A stretch of 64,000 nt of DNA from Dugong dugon (taxonomy: Eukaryota; Chordata; Mammalia; Sirenia; Dugongidae): positions 24,970,501 through 25,034,500 of the forward strand of contig CM057476.1 of the NCBI GenBank assembly GCA_030035585.1. The letters run 5' to 3'. Under the pieces are notes generated by a model. That model was given only the letters and a program-made list of their open reading frames with translations, ran no database searches and was not told the origin of the DNA. Shown in pieces: positions 60,456 through 64,000 of the stretch. The translations under genes were made by a program, and so were the position numbers. Position 1 is the stretch's first letter; each line of letters opens with the position of its first letter.

Positions 60456-60525
60456 CAACATTTTGTTCTGTTATACAAGAGTCACTATGAGTCAGAACTG
60501 ACTCTATGGCACCTAACAACATAAC
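60456..60525 (+). mobile_element. RTE insertion truncated to its last 70 bases
   Basis: It matches the RTE terminus (TTTTGTTCTGTTATACAAGA, CACTATGAGTCAGAACTGAC, CACCTAACAACATAAC). A near-duplicate target sequence flanks it: AGTAGCACCACTGTG at 60441-60455 and AGTACCACTGTG at 60526-60537. Confidence 0.75.
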
Positions 60526-60645
60526 AGTACCACTGTGGGAAGGCGATGGGACTGAATCCAGAGTGGCACATAGGTGACTTCAACTACAAAGCACTTTAAC
60601 ATACAACTCTACTTGTTCATATATCTGAATTATTTCATAATGAAT

Positions 60646-63264
60646 TTGTTGTTGTTGTTACGTACCATCTAGTCAGTTCCAACTCATAGCAACCCTATGG
60701 ATAACAGAACAAAACACTGCCTGGGTCCTACACCATCCTCACAATCCTTGTTATGCTTGAGCCCATTGTTGTAGCCACTGAGTTGATCAATCTCATTGAA
60801 GGTCTTCCTGTTTTTCACTGACCCTCTACTTTACCAAGCATGATGTCCTTCTCCAGGGACTGGTCCCTCCAAAATATGTGAGATGAAGTCTTGCCATCCT
60901 TGTTTCTAAGGAGCATTCTGGCTGTACTTCTTCCAAAACAGATTTGTTCATTCTTCTGACAGTCCATGGTATATTCAATATTCTTTGCCAACACCATAAT
61001 TCGAAGGCAACAATTCTTCTTCAGTCTTCCTCATTCACTGTCCAGCTTTCACGTGTATATGAGGCGACTGAAAACACCATGGCTTGGGGCAGGTGCACGT
61101 TAGTCCTTAAAGTGATATCTTTGCTTTTTAACACTTTAAAGCGATCTTTTGCAGCAGATTTGCCCAATACAATGTGTCATTTGATTTCTTGACTGCTGCT
61201 TCCATGGGCATTGATTGTGGATCCAAGTAAAATGAAATCCTTTATAACTTCCGTATTTTCTCCGTTTACCATGATGTTGCTTATTGGTCCAGTTGTGAGA
61301 CCTTTGTTTTCTTTATGTTGAAGCATACTCCATACTGAAGGCTGTGGTCTTTGATCTTCATCAGTAAGTGCTTCAAGTCCTCTTCACTTTCAGTAAGCAA
61401 GGTTGTGTCATCTGCATATCGCAGGTTGTTAATGAGTCTTCCTCCAATCCTGATGCAGTGTTCTTCTTCATACAGTCCAGCTTCTCAGATTATTTGCTCA
61501 GCATACAGATTGAATAAGTATGGTGAAAGGATACAACCCTGACACACACCGTTCTTGACTTCAAACCATGCAATATCCCCTTGTTCTGTCTGAATGACTT
61601 CCTCTTGGTCTATGTACAGGTTTCTCATGAGCACAATTAACTGTTCTGGAATTCCATTCTTCACCATGTTATCCAAAATTTGTTATGATCCACACAGTCG
61701 AATGCCATTGCATAGTCAGTAAAACACAAGTAAATATCTTTCTGGTATTCTCTGGTTTCAGCCAGGATCCATCTGACATCAGCAATGATATCCCTGGTTC
61801 CATGTCCTCTTCTGAATCTAGCTTGAATTTCTGGCAGTTCCCTGAGAAACTGTCAATGTACTGCTGCAACCACTTTTGAATGATCATCAGCAAAATTTTA
61901 CTTGGGTGTGATATTAATGATACTGTTCAATAATTTCCATACTCTGTTGGATCTCCTTTCTTTGAAATGGGCACAAATATGGATCTCGTCCAGTTGGTTG
62001 GCATAGATGAGTGAGCACCTCCAGCACTACATCTGTTTGCTGAAACATCGAAATTAGTATTCCGTCAATTCCTGGAGCTTTGTTTTCCACCAATGCCTTC
62101 AGTGCAGCTTGGACTTCTTCCTTCAGTACCATCAGTTCTTGATCATATGATCTTGAAAAGGTTGAACATTGACCAATTCTTTTTGGTAAAGCGACTGTGT
62201 ATTCCTTCCATCTTTTTTTTTAATGTTTCCTGCGTTTTTAATATTTTCCCCGTAGAATCCTTCAATATTGTAACCCAAGGCTTAAATATTTTCTTCAGTT
62301 CCTGCAGCTTGAGAAATGCCAAGTGTGTTCTTCCCTTTTGGCTTTCTATCTCCAGGTCTTTGCACATTTCATTATAATACTTTGCTTTGTGTTCTCGAGC
62401 AGCCCTTTGAAATCTTCTGTTCAGCTCTTTTACGTCATCATTTTTTCCTTTCTCATTAGCTACTCTACATTCAAGAGTAACTTTCAGAGTCTCTTCTGAC
62501 ATCCATTTTGGTCTCTTCTTTCTTTCCTGTCCTTTTAATGACCTATTGCTTTCTTCATGTATGGTGTCTTTGATGTCATTCCACAACTTGTTTGGTCTTT
62601 GGTCATAAGTGTTCAATGCATCAAATCTATTCTTGAGATGGTTTCTAAATTCAGGTAGGATATACTGAAGGTCATACTTTGGCTCTTGTGGACTTGTTCT
62701 AATTTTCTTCAACTTGAACTTGCATGGGAGCAATTGATGGTTTGTTCGACAGTCAGCCACCGGCCTTGTTCTGACTGATGACATTGAGCTTTTCCATCAT
62801 CTCTTTCCATGGGTGTAGTTGATTTGATTTCTGTGTATTCCATCTATTGAGGTCCAAGTGTATAGTCACCGTTTATGTTGTGAAAAAAGGTATTTGCAAT
62901 GAAGAAGTCGTTAGTCTTGCAAAATTCTATCATGCGATCTCCAGCATCGTTTCTATCACCAAGGCCATATTTTCCAACTACCAATCCTTCTTTGTTTCCA
63001 GCTTTTGTATTCCAGTGGCCAGTAATTATCAAAGCATCTTGATTGCATGTTTGATCAATTTCAGACTGCAGAAGTTAGTAAAAATCTTCAATTTCTTTAT
63101 CTTTGGCCTTAGTGGTTGGTGAATAAATTTGAATAACACTTATATTAAACTGGTCTTCCTTGAAGGCGTGTGGATATTATCCTATCACTGACAGTGCTGT
63201 ACTTCAGGATGGATCTTGAAACTGTCGTTTTGATGATGAACGCAAAGCTATTCCTCTTCAATTG
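60646..63264 (-). mobile_element. RTE LINE, antisense, 5'-truncated, RT region fairly well kept
   Basis: The 3' tail (complement of TTGTTGTTGTTGTTA) is at 60646 and the 5' break is at about 63264, within the endonuclease domain. Landmarks on the minus strand: endonuclease remnant GHWNTKAG (usual GDWNAKVG) near 63015; a 213-residue open stretch at 62143-62784 with RPKWMSEETLKVTLE; the palm start NKAPGIDGI near 62070; GVCQGCILSPYLFNLYAEQI near 61490-61550; and an intact YADD at 61407-61418 (NLRYADDTTLLTESEED in frame). Stops and frame breaks separate these blocks, so it is inactive. It lies downstream of TTC28. Confidence 0.92.
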
Positions 63265-63642
63265 AAGCGGAGCTTCCATAACCCAAAGAGGGCCTGTCAC
63301 TCTCCTTTCCCTAGCCAGGAAGCTCTTGGAGCCTCCATGTTCAAAGCCTTTATTGCCCTTCCCTGAATCATTATGCAGTCATCAATGGCTATGCATTGCA
63401 TATGCATGATCATGTCTCCTGAGGTTAGTTGATATCGGGCTACCAGATGGTCTTTCTGCTCTGGGCAGCCCCTACTTGTTAGCACAAATCCTCAGATGTG
63501 GTCTGGAGGTTTTAGATAATAAAGACACCTCAATTCCTCAGGAAATTCCAAGGGTTATCTCTCAGGAACCAAGGACAAAAGCCAAATAGTTTGTTTTTGT
63601 TTTTCTTTCTTTCTTTTTTAATTTTTGGTAGGGTAATTTATT
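63265..63642. other. Unassigned sequence, possibly an old LTR
   Basis: GGAAATTCCAAGGGTTATCT, CTCAGGAACCAAGGACAAAA and GCCAAATAG near 63540-63590 recall the end of an old ERVL-type LTR, but the match is weak. No gene is seen. Confidence 0.35.
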
Positions 63643-63852
63643 AAAAACCAAAACCAAACCTATTGCCATTGTGTCAGTTCTGACTCACAGCCACCCTATA
63701 GGACAAAGTAGAACTGCCCCAGAGGGTTTCCAAGGCTGTAACGTTTACAGAAGCAGACTGTTACATCTTTCTCCTGCAGAGCGGCTGGTAGGTTCAAACC
63801 ACCAACCTTTCAGTTAGTGGATGAGTGCTTAACCACTGTGCTGCTGGGGCTC
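63643..63852 (-). mobile_element. AfroSINE, antisense, long form
   Basis: It has the AACCAAACCTATTGCCATTG tail side, the middle block CTTTCTCCTGCAGAGCGGCT, and the CTTAACCACTGTGCTGCTGG head side. It has the same organisation as 13121-13328. Confidence 0.92.
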
Positions 63853-63909
63853 ATTAGATGATTCAGTGCCGCATAATAAATTTTTAACAAAATCTAGTTA
63901 AACTTTTGG

Positions 63910-64000
63910 GGGAGCCCTGGTAGATCAATGGTTAAGCACTCAGCTGCTAACCAAATGGTGGCAGTTCAAACCCATCAGTGATTCCACAGGAGAAATGACC
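63910..64000 (+). mobile_element. AfroSINE 5' part, cut by the window end
   Basis: GGAGCCCTGGTAGATCAATG, then CAGCTGCTAACCAAATGGTG and a CAGGAGAAATGACC segment. The remaining 3' part lies beyond 64000. It faces the SINE at 63643-63852 in divergent orientation, 57 bases apart. Confidence 0.92.

Overview
This is a mammalian nuclear genome window. It contains exons with GT-AG introns, a long 3' UTR, and many LINE, SINE and DNA-transposon fossils. The young repeats are an Afrotherian-type tRNA-derived SINE (AfroSINE, opening with GGAGCCCTGGTGG-like sequence), an RTE-clade LINE that shares the SINE's 3' tail, and L1. That set points to an afrotherian, probably a paenungulate such as an elephant. 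The species is an inference from repeat types, not a database match.

Only one gene can be supported: the 3' half of TTC28 (tetratricopeptide repeat domain 28) on the + strand. Eleven coding exons lie at 6464-6604, 23818-23962, 36980-37159, 39155-39875, 42592-42716, 43536-43767, 44402-44478, 46012-46035, 47033-47162, 50991-51098 and 52202-53829. All ten junction phases agree, giving about 1,169 continuous codons that end in TAA. They encode the end of the TPR/linker region, a complete CHAT (caspase-like) domain spread over four exons, a linker that includes an 8-residue microexon, and a large Ser/Pro-rich, probably disordered C-terminal tail. The N-terminal TPR exons and the promoter lie to the left of the window. 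The 3' UTR probably runs to an ATTAAA signal near 57665.

Layout: 1-6463 is intron carrying an RTE 3' end and a truncated L1. 6605-23817 is a 17 kb intron with nested AfroSINEs and a near-full-length but broken RTE. 23963-36979 is an intron with a Tigger1-like DNA transposon split by an L1, and an internally deleted mini-RTE. 36980-53829 is exon-dense. 53830 to about 57690 is 3' UTR. From there to 64000 is intergenic: an old L1 split by an MLT1-like LTR, then a 2.6 kb antisense RTE and two AfroSINEs.

I found no new multi-gene system. The observations most worth a second look are the replaced catalytic cysteine in the CHAT domain, the frame-neutral 24-nt microexon, a roughly 100-bp direct repeat flanking a frame-shifting exon, an apparent 3' transduction by an L1, and a deletion-derivative RTE.
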